Notes: generated by a model from the sequence alone, not told the origin. DNA of 7,543 bases from DATMBL01 sp050735975 (GCA_050735975.1 JBOHVS010000371.1:1-7543); one strand, 5' to 3'; shown: positions 1 through 6,280, numbered from the stretch's first letter. Translations and numbers: made by a program.

Positions 1-1263
1 GGGTTCGGCGGACGCCACGTTGCCGACCTTGTCTCGCAGCAACCCCAGTCTTTGGTCGCGAATCGTAACAAAACGTTCTAGATCGGCGCCGGTTAACCGC
101 TCCACGCGCGGGATTTTGAGGCTTAGAAAATTAATCTTCCGGCCACCGCGGAGAAATTCAAAATGTAGATGCGGGCCGGTCGCATGCCCCGTTTGCCCCA
201 CATAGCCGATGACGTCGCCTGCGCTTACCTGCGCCCCTTTGCGAATTCCACGAGCGATCCGGGAGAAATGACCATAGCGTGACGAGTAACCCTTCGAATG
301 GCGGATTTCAACGAGCTTGCCGTAACCGCTGCGCCATCCGCTGAATGCAACTCGTCCGCTCCCGATCGCAACAACAGGCGTTCCCGCAGGGGCGGCATAG
401 TCGATCGCTCGATGGGGACGAACAGTGCGAAAGATTGGATGACGACGGGTCAGACTGAAGGGCGATGAAATTCTCCCGTAGCTGAGCGGAGCGCGCAGAA
501 ACGCGCGCCGAAGAGTCCTGCCTTCGCTGTCGTAGTAAGAGCCGCGGCCGTTCTTCGTGACGAAATGGAAAACGCTGGATGTCTCATCGTCCACTTCAAG
601 CTCGGCTGCAAGAATTTGGCTAGCGCCGCGCCGTCCGTCAGCGTACCGCACCTCTTCCACGAGCACGCCGAAAGCATTGCCCCGCCTAAAATCGGAGAAG
701 AAGTCGATGTCGTACTCGAATACTTGCGCCAGGTTCAAGATGTGCTGCGGCGTAAGTCCGGCTGCGGTGCCGCTTTGGTAGAAGCTGCTCTCAATCGTGC
801 CGTGCACCGCATTGGGCTCGCGCACAAACGGAATTTCTTGGCGCTCAGCCGACCAGCCGTCCTCGGCCGTTGTGACACGAACCACCTCGCCTTCGATAAC
901 CATATCCATGCCTTGCACGGATTTATCTGTGGGATCGAGTACGAGTTGCACGTTGTCCCCGGCACGCAGCCTTCGGAGGTTCATTAAGGGACGAAGTTTT
1001 GAGATCAGCTCGTGAGCGGAAGGCGCCTGTAAACCATGCTTCGTGAGCAGCGAAAGCAGTGTCTCGCCGCGCCTGAGGGTAACATCAACGCGGTGCGGCT
1101 CCTCCGGGGAAACGGGCGCGGGGGCACTTGGCACTTGCTTCTCCGGCACGGAGTCCAGGAGCGGCGCGAACAATAGCAGCACGAGAGCGGCAACAGCAAC
1201 TGAGACGGAATGCGCGGATGGTTTCAAAAAACGGCTGGCCTGGCGGCAGAATCTGAGACGCAT
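1..1263 (-). CDS. M23/LytM family peptidoglycan endopeptidase, MepM-like (C-terminus cut by window edge)
   Basis: Zinc endopeptidase predicted to cut peptide cross-links in periplasmic murein. My own translation stays open from ATG 1263 to base 1 (421 residues). Order of parts: short basic N-terminus; one membrane helix at about residues 22-36; a Pro-rich linker; a LysM/OapA-like region (about 56-110, core RRGETLLSLL and LRRLRAGDNVQL); a middle domain typical of MepM/Csd3 proteins (about 142-270, YDIDFFSDFRRGNAF and RRAFLRAPL); then the LytM domain. Zinc ligands are H284 and D288 in RPHRAIDYAAP and H367 in TGPHLHFE; H332 and H365 are the other active-site histidines, so it looks catalytically competent. 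E. coli MepM is about 440 residues, so little is missing. A stop lies 12 codons upstream of the ATG. No Shine-Dalgarno site sits at the usual distance; a GGAGG occurs about 39 bases upstream. Family call is firm; the exact cleavage bond is inference. Confidence 0.93.
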   Translation of the reverse strand, partial: MRLRFCRQASRFLKPSAHSVSVAVAALVLLLFAPLLDSVPEKQVPSAPAPVSPEEPHRVDVTLRRGETLLSLLTKHGLQAPSAHELISKLRPLMNLRRLRAGDNVQLVLDPTDKSVQGMDMVIEGEVVRVTTAEDGWSAERQEIPFVREPNAVHGTIESSFYQSGTAAGLTPQHILNLAQVFEYDIDFFSDFRRGNAFGVLVEEVRYADGRRGASQILAAELEVDDETSSVFHFVTKNGRGSYYDSEGRTLRRAFLRAPLSYGRISSPFSLTRRHPIFRTVRPHRAIDYAAPAGTPVVAIGSGRVAFSGWRSGYGKLVEIRHSKGYSSRYGHFSRIARGIRKGAQVSAGDVIGYVGQTGHATGPHLHFEFLRGGRKINFLSLKIPRVERLTGADLERFVTIRDQRLGLLRDKVGNVASAEP

Positions 1264-1559
1264 AATCAATCGACCAAACGTTATATAGGCTTCTTAGAGT
1301 ACCTCCACGGTGGCGGGTTACGCCCCGAGCGAGTTAAAAACGAGTATATTCGAATTTCGAAGCATTTCCCATAGCTACGGCTCTTTTTTTTCCGTGAGCC
1401 GAAAATTCAGGTTGAAGTTTTGTAGTCTCCGGTGGCGCAAGCACCCAAACCTTTACAGGGAGTTCTAATGAAAACATCAAGAGACCGTTTTAAAAGAGTC
1501 TTCCGCTTCGTCATACTGTGTAAAAAGCAGCCGACAACACTTCGACGGTGTTGATCTCC
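1264..1559. other. Intergenic spacer with hairpins and no clear gene
   Basis: About 300 bases between the start of the peptidase and the end of the hydroxyacid dehydrogenase, both on the minus strand. No convincing gene is seen. Contents: a TATAAC-type -10 candidate for the peptidase (minus strand, 1280-1285) without a recognisable -35; two tandem palindromic TTCGAA sites at 1349-1354 and 1356-1361; GGCTC (1379-1383) and GAGCC (1396-1400) as inverted arms around a T-run; a plus-strand hairpin at 1431-1445 capped by GCAA; a possible 28-codon ORF at 1468-1554 (plus) preceded by AGGGAG; and a terminator-like hairpin at 1535-1553. Confidence 0.6.
1522..1553 (-). terminator. Weak candidate terminator after the hydroxyacid dehydrogenase gene
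   Basis: Just past the dehydrogenase stop codon on the minus strand, CAACAC (read from 1553) pairs with GTGTTG (ending at 1535) over a 7-base loop. A five-T tract follows at 1526-1522, but 8 bases separate stem and tract and the stem is only 6 bp, so this is a poor match to a classical intrinsic terminator. Confidence 0.35.
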
Positions 1560-2384
1560 TCAAGTTTTCGATTTGACCAAGCGTTGTCCCGTGGTGGCGA
1601 GTTGCTCGGTGATCGGAATATCAAGGCCGAAGTTTTTTCCCACTTCGGCCGCAAGCGGAATGTCCTTGTTGTAAAGGTTGGTGCCGGCACGAAACTTGAG
1701 TTCGGTCCCGGAGAGATCGAACCTTTCCTGCCAACGGCTCAACACCGATTCCGAGCGCGTCTTCTGCATCATCTCCAGCGCGTCGCGGTAGGAGATGCCT
1801 GCGGCCTTGCCGATGCGAATAGCCTCGTAGACGATCAGCCCCTCGGATGCGCTAACAAGGTTCTTGATCAGCTTCGCGACATTGCCCGCTCCGAGCGTTC
1901 CCAGATGGATCACTTCCTTCGACATATGCAGCAGGTGGGGTCTCGCGCGTTCAACCAACTCCGGCGCCCCTCCGACCAGAAAGGTCAACCCCCCTTGCCG
2001 CACCACCCGGGGAACGGCGGTCATGCAGGCGTCGATGACATGAACATTCTTCGCCCGCGCCGCTTCGGCCACCTTCTTCGTAGTTTCGGGCCGGATCGTG
2101 CTGTGCAACAACACCAAGGTGCCGGCCGCTGCTCCGTCGAGAATTCCATCTTTCCCGGTCGCGCACTCCAGTATCTCCTGATCCGTGCGTACCACGACGT
2201 CGATGATGGTTGACTGCTGAGCCACCGCCTTGGCCGATGGTGCAATATGCGCTCCGAGCGAGCGCGCCGCCTCGACGGCCTGTGGAGCGATGTCGAATAC
2301 GGCCGGCTGTACACCCGCCAGTTTGAGACGTTCCAATAGCGCGTTTCCCATCGCGCCGACACCGACCATGCCAACCTTTTCCAT
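1560..2384 (-). CDS. NAD(P)-dependent beta-hydroxyacid dehydrogenase (3-hydroxyisobutyrate dehydrogenase family)
   Basis: Cytoplasmic oxidoreductase of 274 residues, slightly short of the usual 285-300, expected to interconvert a beta-hydroxyacid and its semialdehyde or keto form using NAD(P). The N-terminal Rossmann motif is GVGAMG (residues 8-13), followed by D31 at the end of the second strand, which favours NAD over NADP in this fold (inference). The helical C-terminal domain has GAGNVAKLIKN (165-175) with catalytic K171 and N175, and the cofactor-side KDIPLA motif (240-245). The substrate loop, usually DxPVSGG, reads DACMTAV (118-124): Ser is Thr and both glycines are replaced, so the substrate may differ from 3-hydroxyisobutyrate. 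The start is well supported: AAGGAGGG at 2391-2398, 6 bases upstream. It diverges from the cbtB operon across 141 bases. Family is secure; substrate is unknown. Confidence 0.92.
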   Translation of the reverse strand: MEKVGMVGVGAMGNALLERLKLAGVQPAVFDIAPQAVEAARSLGAHIAPSAKAVAQQSTIIDVVVRTDQEILECATGKDGILDGAAAGTLVLLHSTIRPETTKKVAEAARAKNVHVIDACMTAVPRVVRQGGLTFLVGGAPELVERARPHLLHMSKEVIHLGTLGAGNVAKLIKNLVSASEGLIVYEAIRIGKAAGISYRDALEMMQKTRSESVLSRWQERFDLSGTELKFRAGTNLYNKDIPLAAEVGKNFGLDIPITEQLATTGQRLVKSKT

Positions 2385-2467
2385 GCGATGCCCTCCTTAG
2401 CTTTTGTGCTGAACACTACTTCAAAACGGCCTGCTCGCCAAGACCATTGATTTCTACCGGGCTATGC

Positions 2468-2496
2468 TTGACAGAAAGAGGCGGTTGGGATGAAAT
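2468..2496 (+). promoter_or_regulatory. Candidate sigma-70-type promoter for the cbtB operon
   Basis: A perfect TTGACA (2468-2473) is followed after 17 bases by TGAAAT (2491-2496), which matches 4 of 6 bases of a -10 box. Transcription would start near 2503, ahead of the Shine-Dalgarno site of cbtB. No cobalamin riboswitch features are visible in the short leader. Confidence 0.45.
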
Positions 2497-2510
2497 GCAA
2501 CAATCTTGAG

Positions 2511-2519
2511 GGAGGAGGG
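2511..2519 (+). promoter_or_regulatory. Shine-Dalgarno site that fixes the cbtB start
   Basis: GGAGGAGGG lies 6 bases before ATG 2526. The in-frame ATG at 2490 is upstream of this site, overlaps the putative -10 box and would add 12 residues unlike the family, so ATG 2526 is preferred. Confidence 0.75.
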
Positions 2520-2525
2520 CGCGGC

Positions 2526-2714
2526 ATGGAAAAAACAGTAGCGGGCCGGTTGGGAATTGCACTCCCGGAACAACTCTTGTTCGTTATCAAGTCGGGTATG
2601 TTGCTGATGGCGTCCGGGGTGATCCTGTACGTTCTCTTGGCCGCAAGCTATCCCGCTGTTCATGACACCCTCCACAATTTTCGTCATGCGTTGGCTGTAG
2701 TTCCTTGTCACTGA
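2526..2714 (+). CDS. cbtB: CbtB, small membrane subunit of a cobalt transporter
   Basis: A 62-residue protein with one membrane helix (about residues 18-41) and a metal-binding tail: H46, H50, H54 and the terminal PCH (C61, H62). This spacing, HDxxHxxRHxxx ending in PCH, is the signature of CbtB, a small subunit associated with B12-linked cobalt uptake and usually encoded next to the five-helix CbtA. The tail probably lies on the periplasmic side and binds Co2+ (inference). The start is set by GGAGGAGGG 6 bases upstream. Its last 10 bases overlap the next gene, so the two are probably translated together. No cbtA is present: the next gene encodes an unrelated Ig-like membrane protein and the one after is convergent. 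A nickel rather than cobalt role cannot be excluded. Confidence 0.82.
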   Translation: MEKTVAGRLGIALPEQLLFVIKSGMLLMASGVILYVLLAASYPAVHDTLHNFRHALAVVPCH

Positions 2715-3712
2715 AGTATCTCTTCGCACTCGGGTCTTTCATTACCTGCGCACTCCTTAGTGCTGCGATCCCGGCCGAGGAGATCAATCTTTACTTCAAA
2801 ACCTCGCCAGTCGCGGAGCGCTTGCGGCCGTTTTCAGAGCCCGCAACCCTCTCGCTTTTGGCCATCGCAGCCGACGGTAAGCCGTTGACCGGCGGACGGG
2901 TGAACGTTCGGCTTGAGGCACCGCGGTCCGGTGGTTTTTTCTCGACGGACTTTCCATTAGTAGAAGGCAGTGAATTGGTCGAGATGCGCATGCCCCTTAA
3001 AGCAGGAAAAGCTGAATGGAAATATAGTTTCCCGATACGGGGCGAATATCGATTGATCGTCGATGTGCTGGCGGTGGATGGAACCCAAGCAAGGAAGACT
3101 TTCGAATTCAAAATTCGTGAACGCAGAACCAAGTGGCTCGTACTTGGTATCTTCACCCTCGGGCTGTTCGCGGTCGGTTTCATAGCCGGCAGGATCTTTA
3201 CTTCGCCGGCGCCCAACGGTCACGGAGCGGCCGGCATTTTTTGGTTACTCGTTGTGACGTCTTTTACTTTTCCCGTCGGAACAGGGATAGGGCAGGAAGC
3301 AGGGAATAACAAGCCCGCCGTGCGGCTCCAAATCGATCCGCCGACGGTGGGAAAGCCGGCCCGGGTCAACTGGAGGCTCGAAGGGGATGGCGCCGGCGAA
3401 ACGCTAACCGCAGTTCTATCGCTGACGATTACTCACTTGGAAAAAAGAAAAACGGTGTTTGCGATCGATCGGATTCCCGTTGCAGGGGAATACTCGATGA
3501 ACTTTCAATTTACCGATGGTGCCGAGTATCGAGTAACTGCGAGCGCGGAAATGCCGGGCGGTAAATCGGCTCGTGCCGAACAAGTTGTGGCGGCGGCAGG
3601 AGTTGAGCCGCCGATGTCCGCGATGATGCCGGCGATAGGGTTTTTCTTAGCCGTGATTGCGGTTGGTCTGGGCGTGGGGAGATGGAGCCGCTGGCACGCG
3701 GCCCCATCATGA
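2705..3712 (+). CDS. Secreted/membrane protein with two Ig-like (FixH/YtkA-like) domains, cbtB partner
   Basis: A 335-residue protein I cannot name. Order of parts: signal peptide (residues 1-24, likely cleavage near AIPA-EE); beta-rich domain A (about 27-140); membrane helix (about 143-164); short loop; second helix (about 177-196); beta-rich domain B (about 205-295); third helix (about 306-326); basic tail RWSRWHAAPS. The signal peptide plus basic tail predict both domains in the periplasm. Both domains end in a GEYR- or GEYS-type strand, as in FixH/YtkA-like and other Ig-fold modules, and B looks like a repeat of A. The start is TTG, overlapping the cbtB stop by 10 bases with no good Shine-Dalgarno, which suggests translational coupling. 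By analogy with Ig-like periplasmic subunits of nickel/cobalt transporters, it could deliver or sense metal; no metal-ligand cluster is visible, so this is inference only. Confidence 0.8.
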   Translation: MSLKYLFALGSFITCALLSAAIPAEEINLYFKTSPVAERLRPFSEPATLSLLAIAADGKPLTGGRVNVRLEAPRSGGFFSTDFPLVEGSELVEMRMPLKAGKAEWKYSFPIRGEYRLIVDVLAVDGTQARKTFEFKIRERRTKWLVLGIFTLGLFAVGFIAGRIFTSPAPNGHGAAGIFWLLVVTSFTFPVGTGIGQEAGNNKPAVRLQIDPPTVGKPARVNWRLEGDGAGETLTAVLSLTITHLEKRKTVFAIDRIPVAGEYSMNFQFTDGAEYRVTASAEMPGGKSARAEQVVAAAGVEPPMSAMMPAIGFFLAVIAVGLGVGRWSRWHAAPS

Positions 3713-3738
3713 CCCATCAAAATCAACAGCGCCCGGGG

Positions 3739-4542
3739 TTACTTTTCCGAGACGTCGATTAACACGCCGTCAGGATCCGACATTTGAAATTGTCCGAAGC
3801 AGCATTTCGCAAACAGATTGCGCCTAACTTCTCTCTCAGGGTTTTTCTCGGGACGATCATCAGCGGCGGCCGAATTGGCGGCGGTATACTTGTCCAGATC
3901 GGCTTTGAATGCCGCCATGCTTTCCACTTTAAATCCTATGTGATCCAATGCGGGCCGTTCGATGCCGGAGCCTTCGAAGTCGGTAATCTGCCAGGGGAAG
4001 ATCGCTAAGGTCACTCGCCCGTCGGAGAGGTAGTGATTGGGATCGCCGGACGGCTTTTCCAATTCCGTGAGCTCGAATACCGTGCGATAGAATTCCGCGA
4101 TCATATCCTGCTCTAGAACGCGCAAGGCGATATGGCTGACGCGCCGCGGTTGTTCTTGATCGCCGTCGACATAGAGATCGCGGCGATTCTCCATCCCCTG
4201 TTGGGACAGATCGAAAACATTTCCCGCCGGATCGTGTAGGCTGATGCCGGCGAAGGGGCGATTGCCCGGACGCTTCAAGACTTTAACCTTCGGATAGTTT
4301 TCCCTTAGCCGTGAAAAAACTGTCTCGACGTCCTCTACTTCAAAACCAAAGTGATCGAAGCCCGCCTGTCGCCCTGGCGCCCGTGGGTTAAGGTTGAGCC
4401 CGACGTAGCCGTCGCGAACCACGACTGCGCCGCCAGCCCGCGCCAGTCCGGAACGCTTTAGGCCGAAGACATCGCGGTAGAAATCGCCTTCTTGGTTGCA
4501 ATTACTGCTGACTATCGCCATGTGTTTCATCTGAGCAAACAT
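3739..4542 (-). CDS. Two-domain VOC (glyoxalase/bleomycin-resistance/dioxygenase fold) protein
   Basis: A 267-residue cytoplasmic protein made of two vicinal oxygen chelate modules, residues about 5-113 and 135-265. Each carries its own candidate metal triad: H7, H64, D111 in module 1 (KHMAIVS, DHFGFEVED, NVFDLS) and H137, H201, D263 in module 2 (SHIALRV, DHIGFKVE, LIDVSE). Type I extradiol dioxygenases also have two modules but usually one working His-His-Glu site, in the C-terminal half, so the Asp third ligand and two intact sites argue for a different reaction. I cannot assign a substrate. The start at ATG 4542 is chosen because a near-perfect AAGGAGGTGAT lies 8 bases upstream; an ATG 18 codons further up would place that site inside the gene. 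It converges on the Ig-like gene with 26 bases between stops. An aromatic-catabolism role is possible given its neighbours. Confidence 0.88.
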   Translation of the reverse strand: MFAQMKHMAIVSSNCNQEGDFYRDVFGLKRSGLARAGGAVVVRDGYVGLNLNPRAPGRQAGFDHFGFEVEDVETVFSRLRENYPKVKVLKRPGNRPFAGISLHDPAGNVFDLSQQGMENRRDLYVDGDQEQPRRVSHIALRVLEQDMIAEFYRTVFELTELEKPSGDPNHYLSDGRVTLAIFPWQITDFEGSGIERPALDHIGFKVESMAAFKADLDKYTAANSAAADDRPEKNPEREVRRNLFAKCCFGQFQMSDPDGVLIDVSEK

Positions 4543-4546
4543 CGCG

Positions 4547-4557
4547 ATCACCTCCTT
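4547..4557 (-). promoter_or_regulatory. Strong Shine-Dalgarno site that fixes the VOC gene start
   Basis: AAGGAGGTGAT on the minus strand is an almost full complement of the 16S rRNA 3' tail, with 8 bases between GGAGG and ATG 4542. It rules out the longer reading beginning at 4596. Confidence 0.85.
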
Positions 4558-4560
4558 CGT

Positions 4561-4609
4561 GAGTTGACCTGAGCCTAAGCTAGTAGAATGAAGCACACGT
4601 TGTCAACTC
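4561..4609. repeat. 8-bp inverted repeat flanking the VOC promoter, possible operator pair
   Basis: GAGTTGAC (4561-4568) and its exact complement GTCAACTC (4602-4609) have centres 41 bp apart, close to four helical turns. One arm covers the -35 box and the other sits between the -10 box and the Shine-Dalgarno site. A looped repressor pair is possible, but an 8-bp match this close can also occur by chance. Confidence 0.4.
4577..4606 (-). promoter_or_regulatory. Candidate promoter of the VOC gene
   Basis: On the minus strand a perfect TTGACA (4606-4601) is followed after 18 bases by TAGCTT (4582-4577), a 3-of-6 match to a -10 box. Transcription would begin about 25-30 bases before the start codon. 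The -35 box overlaps one arm of an 8-bp inverted repeat. Confidence 0.4.
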
Positions 4610-4648
4610 GATCTTTGTGATGGATGCCCCATTCGACGAAAGACTATC

Positions 4649-4720
4649 TCACCACGAAGATCACGAAGGTTCGGCTATTTTTGATTATCAACTTCGTGCT
4701 CTTCGCGTCCTTCGTGGTGA
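4649..4720. repeat. Intergenic inverted repeat built from 9-base CGAAG units
   Basis: Outer arms TCACCACGAAG (4649-4659) and CTTCGTGGTGA (4710-4720) are exact 11-bp complements. The left half is two 9-base units, ACCACGAAG and ATCACGAAG (4651-4668). The right half, read on the minus strand, is three: ACCACGAAG, GACGCGAAG and AGCACGAAG (4718-4692). A 23-base AT-rich centre separates them. It lies in the 222-base spacer between the ALDH stop and the VOC start and would fold into a long hairpin on either strand; a T-rich tract follows on the plus strand. CACGAAG-type repeats recur between genes in several environmental bacterial genomes (recollection). Confidence 0.7.
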
Positions 4721-4741
4721 AATTTGTTTTTCTTTTTGGTT

Positions 4742-4754
4742 GCGGCTCAGCCGC
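4742..4754. repeat. Small palindromic hairpin after the ALDH gene
   Basis: GCGGC (4742-4746) and GCCGC (4750-4754) form a tight 5-bp stem over TCA, 10 bases past the ALDH stop. In the ALDH transcript it is followed by an A-rich run, not a T-run, so it is not a classical terminator. Confidence 0.35.
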
Positions 4755-4764
4755 GCTGCGTTTG

Positions 4765-6228
4765 TTAGACGTTGACTATGACGACGCCTTTGGGCTCGAG
4801 ATAGTAGTCCAGCGCCTCGGGGCCGTGCTCCCTCCCTACACCGCTGGCTTTTACGCCGCCGAATGGGAGCTCATCATAGCCGTAGTGGAGTGAATTCACC
4901 CAGATATTGCCGGCCTGGATCTTGTCAATGGCTTTGTTGGCCGTGAGAAGGTTGCGCGTCCAGATCGACGAGCCGAGACCGAATTCGGAGGCATTGGCCT
5001 TTTCAAGGGCTTCATCGAGAGTTTTGAACGTGTAGACAGGTAGGGCAGGACCGAAGACTTCTTCCGTAGTCATGCGCGCATCGTCAGGCACGTTGCTCAT
5101 CAAGGTGGGCATGTAGTAGAAGCCCTTGTCGAAGTCGCCGCCCTTGGGCCGCTCGCCACCGACCAATGTCTTGGCGCCGCGGGACTTGGCGTCCTCTACT
5201 TGCGCTTCGATTTCTTTTCTCTGCGATTCGATATGGATCGGACCCATGCGAGTTTCTTTGCTCATGCCGTTGCCGACGGTTTTCTTTTTCAAAATGTCCA
5301 CCAAACCGCCGACGAACTTGTCGGCGACGGACTCTTGGAGAAACAGGCGCTTGACGCCGAGGCACATCTGGCCGCAGTTGAAGTACCGTCCCACATCCGC
5401 CATCTTTACCGCCAATTCAACATTGGCGTCTTCCATGACGATCATCGGATCGCTGCCGCCGAGCTCCAGGGTGACTCGCTTGATCTCGCGGCCGGCCACT
5501 TCCATGACGTGACGTCCAACGGGAGTCGAGCCGGTAAAGGCGATGCGGCGGATGCGCGGATTGCGCAGGATTTCTTCACCGACGCTGCCGCCCGGTCCGG
5601 TGACGACGCTGACCGTTCCTTTGGGCAGTGTCTTTTGCGCCTTGCCTTCGCCAAAGGTTGCCTGGGCGATGAGTTCGATAACGCGGACCGTGGCGAGCGG
5701 AGTGGTGCTTGCCGGTTTGATGATGATCGTGTTACCTGCGGCCAGCGCCGGGCCCAGCTTGGTGCCCATGAGCGTCAACGGGAAATTCCATGGCACAATG
5801 CCGCCGCACACGCCGATGGGTTGGCGAACGACCATGCCGTAAGCGCCTTTCTGCGGCAGCGGCACATGAGCGCCGCGAACCTTAGACGCGAGACCCGCGT
5901 AGAATTCCAAACCGTGCACCAGGTGGTGAATTTCCAGGCCGGATTCGAATAAAGTTTTGCCTTGCTCTTGCGTGAGCAACTGCGCTATTTCACTGGTATT
6001 TTGCTTGATCAACTCGCACGCATTCATTAACGCATTGCCGCGATCTTCAGGGGTCACATCGGACCATTCTTTGAATGCGGTTTCCGCGGCTTGGATCGCC
6101 TGCTGAACGTCCTTTTCGTTTCCCTTGGGAACCGAATCTACGACCGCGCCGGTCGCGGGGTTGCGAACTTCGTAAGTTTCTTTCGTTACGGAGTCGACTA
6201 GCTCTCCGCCGATTAGCATTTTTGCCAT
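4765..6228 (-). CDS. NAD(P)-dependent aldehyde dehydrogenase, semialdehyde-dehydrogenase-like
   Basis: A complete 487-residue member of the aldehyde dehydrogenase superfamily, which oxidises aldehydes to acids in the cytoplasm through a Cys thiohemiacetal. The active site is intact: N148 in VPWNFPL, K171 in IIIKPAS, the general base E255 in LELGGSDP, nucleophile C289 in FNCGQMC, and E390 in EEVFGP. The LELGGSDP signature with GQxCxxxKR resembles the Sad/YneI and GabD succinate-semialdehyde group more than the CoA-acylating MmsA group, so I expect a free acid product; the substrate remains unknown. GGAGG lies 7 bases before ATG 6228. It follows the enoyl-CoA hydratase gene on the same strand after 217 bases of repeats and hairpins, so co-transcription is uncertain. 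Confidence 0.95.
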   Translation of the reverse strand: MAKMLIGGELVDSVTKETYEVRNPATGAVVDSVPKGNEKDVQQAIQAAETAFKEWSDVTPEDRGNALMNACELIKQNTSEIAQLLTQEQGKTLFESGLEIHHLVHGLEFYAGLASKVRGAHVPLPQKGAYGMVVRQPIGVCGGIVPWNFPLTLMGTKLGPALAAGNTIIIKPASTTPLATVRVIELIAQATFGEGKAQKTLPKGTVSVVTGPGGSVGEEILRNPRIRRIAFTGSTPVGRHVMEVAGREIKRVTLELGGSDPMIVMEDANVELAVKMADVGRYFNCGQMCLGVKRLFLQESVADKFVGGLVDILKKKTVGNGMSKETRMGPIHIESQRKEIEAQVEDAKSRGAKTLVGGERPKGGDFDKGFYYMPTLMSNVPDDARMTTEEVFGPALPVYTFKTLDEALEKANASEFGLGSSIWTRNLLTANKAIDKIQAGNIWVNSLHYGYDELPFGGVKASGVGREHGPEALDYYLEPKGVVIVNV

Positions 6229-6280
6229 TCCTTATCCTCCAGTAGAATATTTCAGGCCGATGAAAAGCGCTCACCTGCTT

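Noticed and set aside
565..987. Plus-strand frame of 140 codons inside the peptidase gene
   Set aside because: The minus strand translates continuously as a MepM-like protein with its zinc ligands, so this frame is incidental.
1548..2213. Plus-strand frame of 221 codons opposite the hydroxyacid dehydrogenase gene
   Set aside because: Antisense shadow; the minus-strand frame has the Rossmann and catalytic motifs.
2399..2510. Cobalamin riboswitch upstream of cbtB
   Set aside because: The spacer is too short and no conserved B12-box-like sequence is visible, although such control would be expected for a cobalt gene.
2490..2525. N-terminal extension of CbtB by 12 residues (ATG 2490)
   Set aside because: The added codons consist partly of the Shine-Dalgarno sequence itself and overlap the putative -10 box.
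4543..4596. N-terminal extension of the VOC protein by 18 residues (ATG 4596)
   Set aside because: It would put the near-perfect Shine-Dalgarno site inside the coding region; the first VOC strand begins just after ATG 4542.
5200..5952. Plus-strand frame of 250 codons opposite the aldehyde dehydrogenase gene
   Set aside because: Antisense shadow of a complete aldehyde dehydrogenase; no recognisable domain and no supporting Shine-Dalgarno site.
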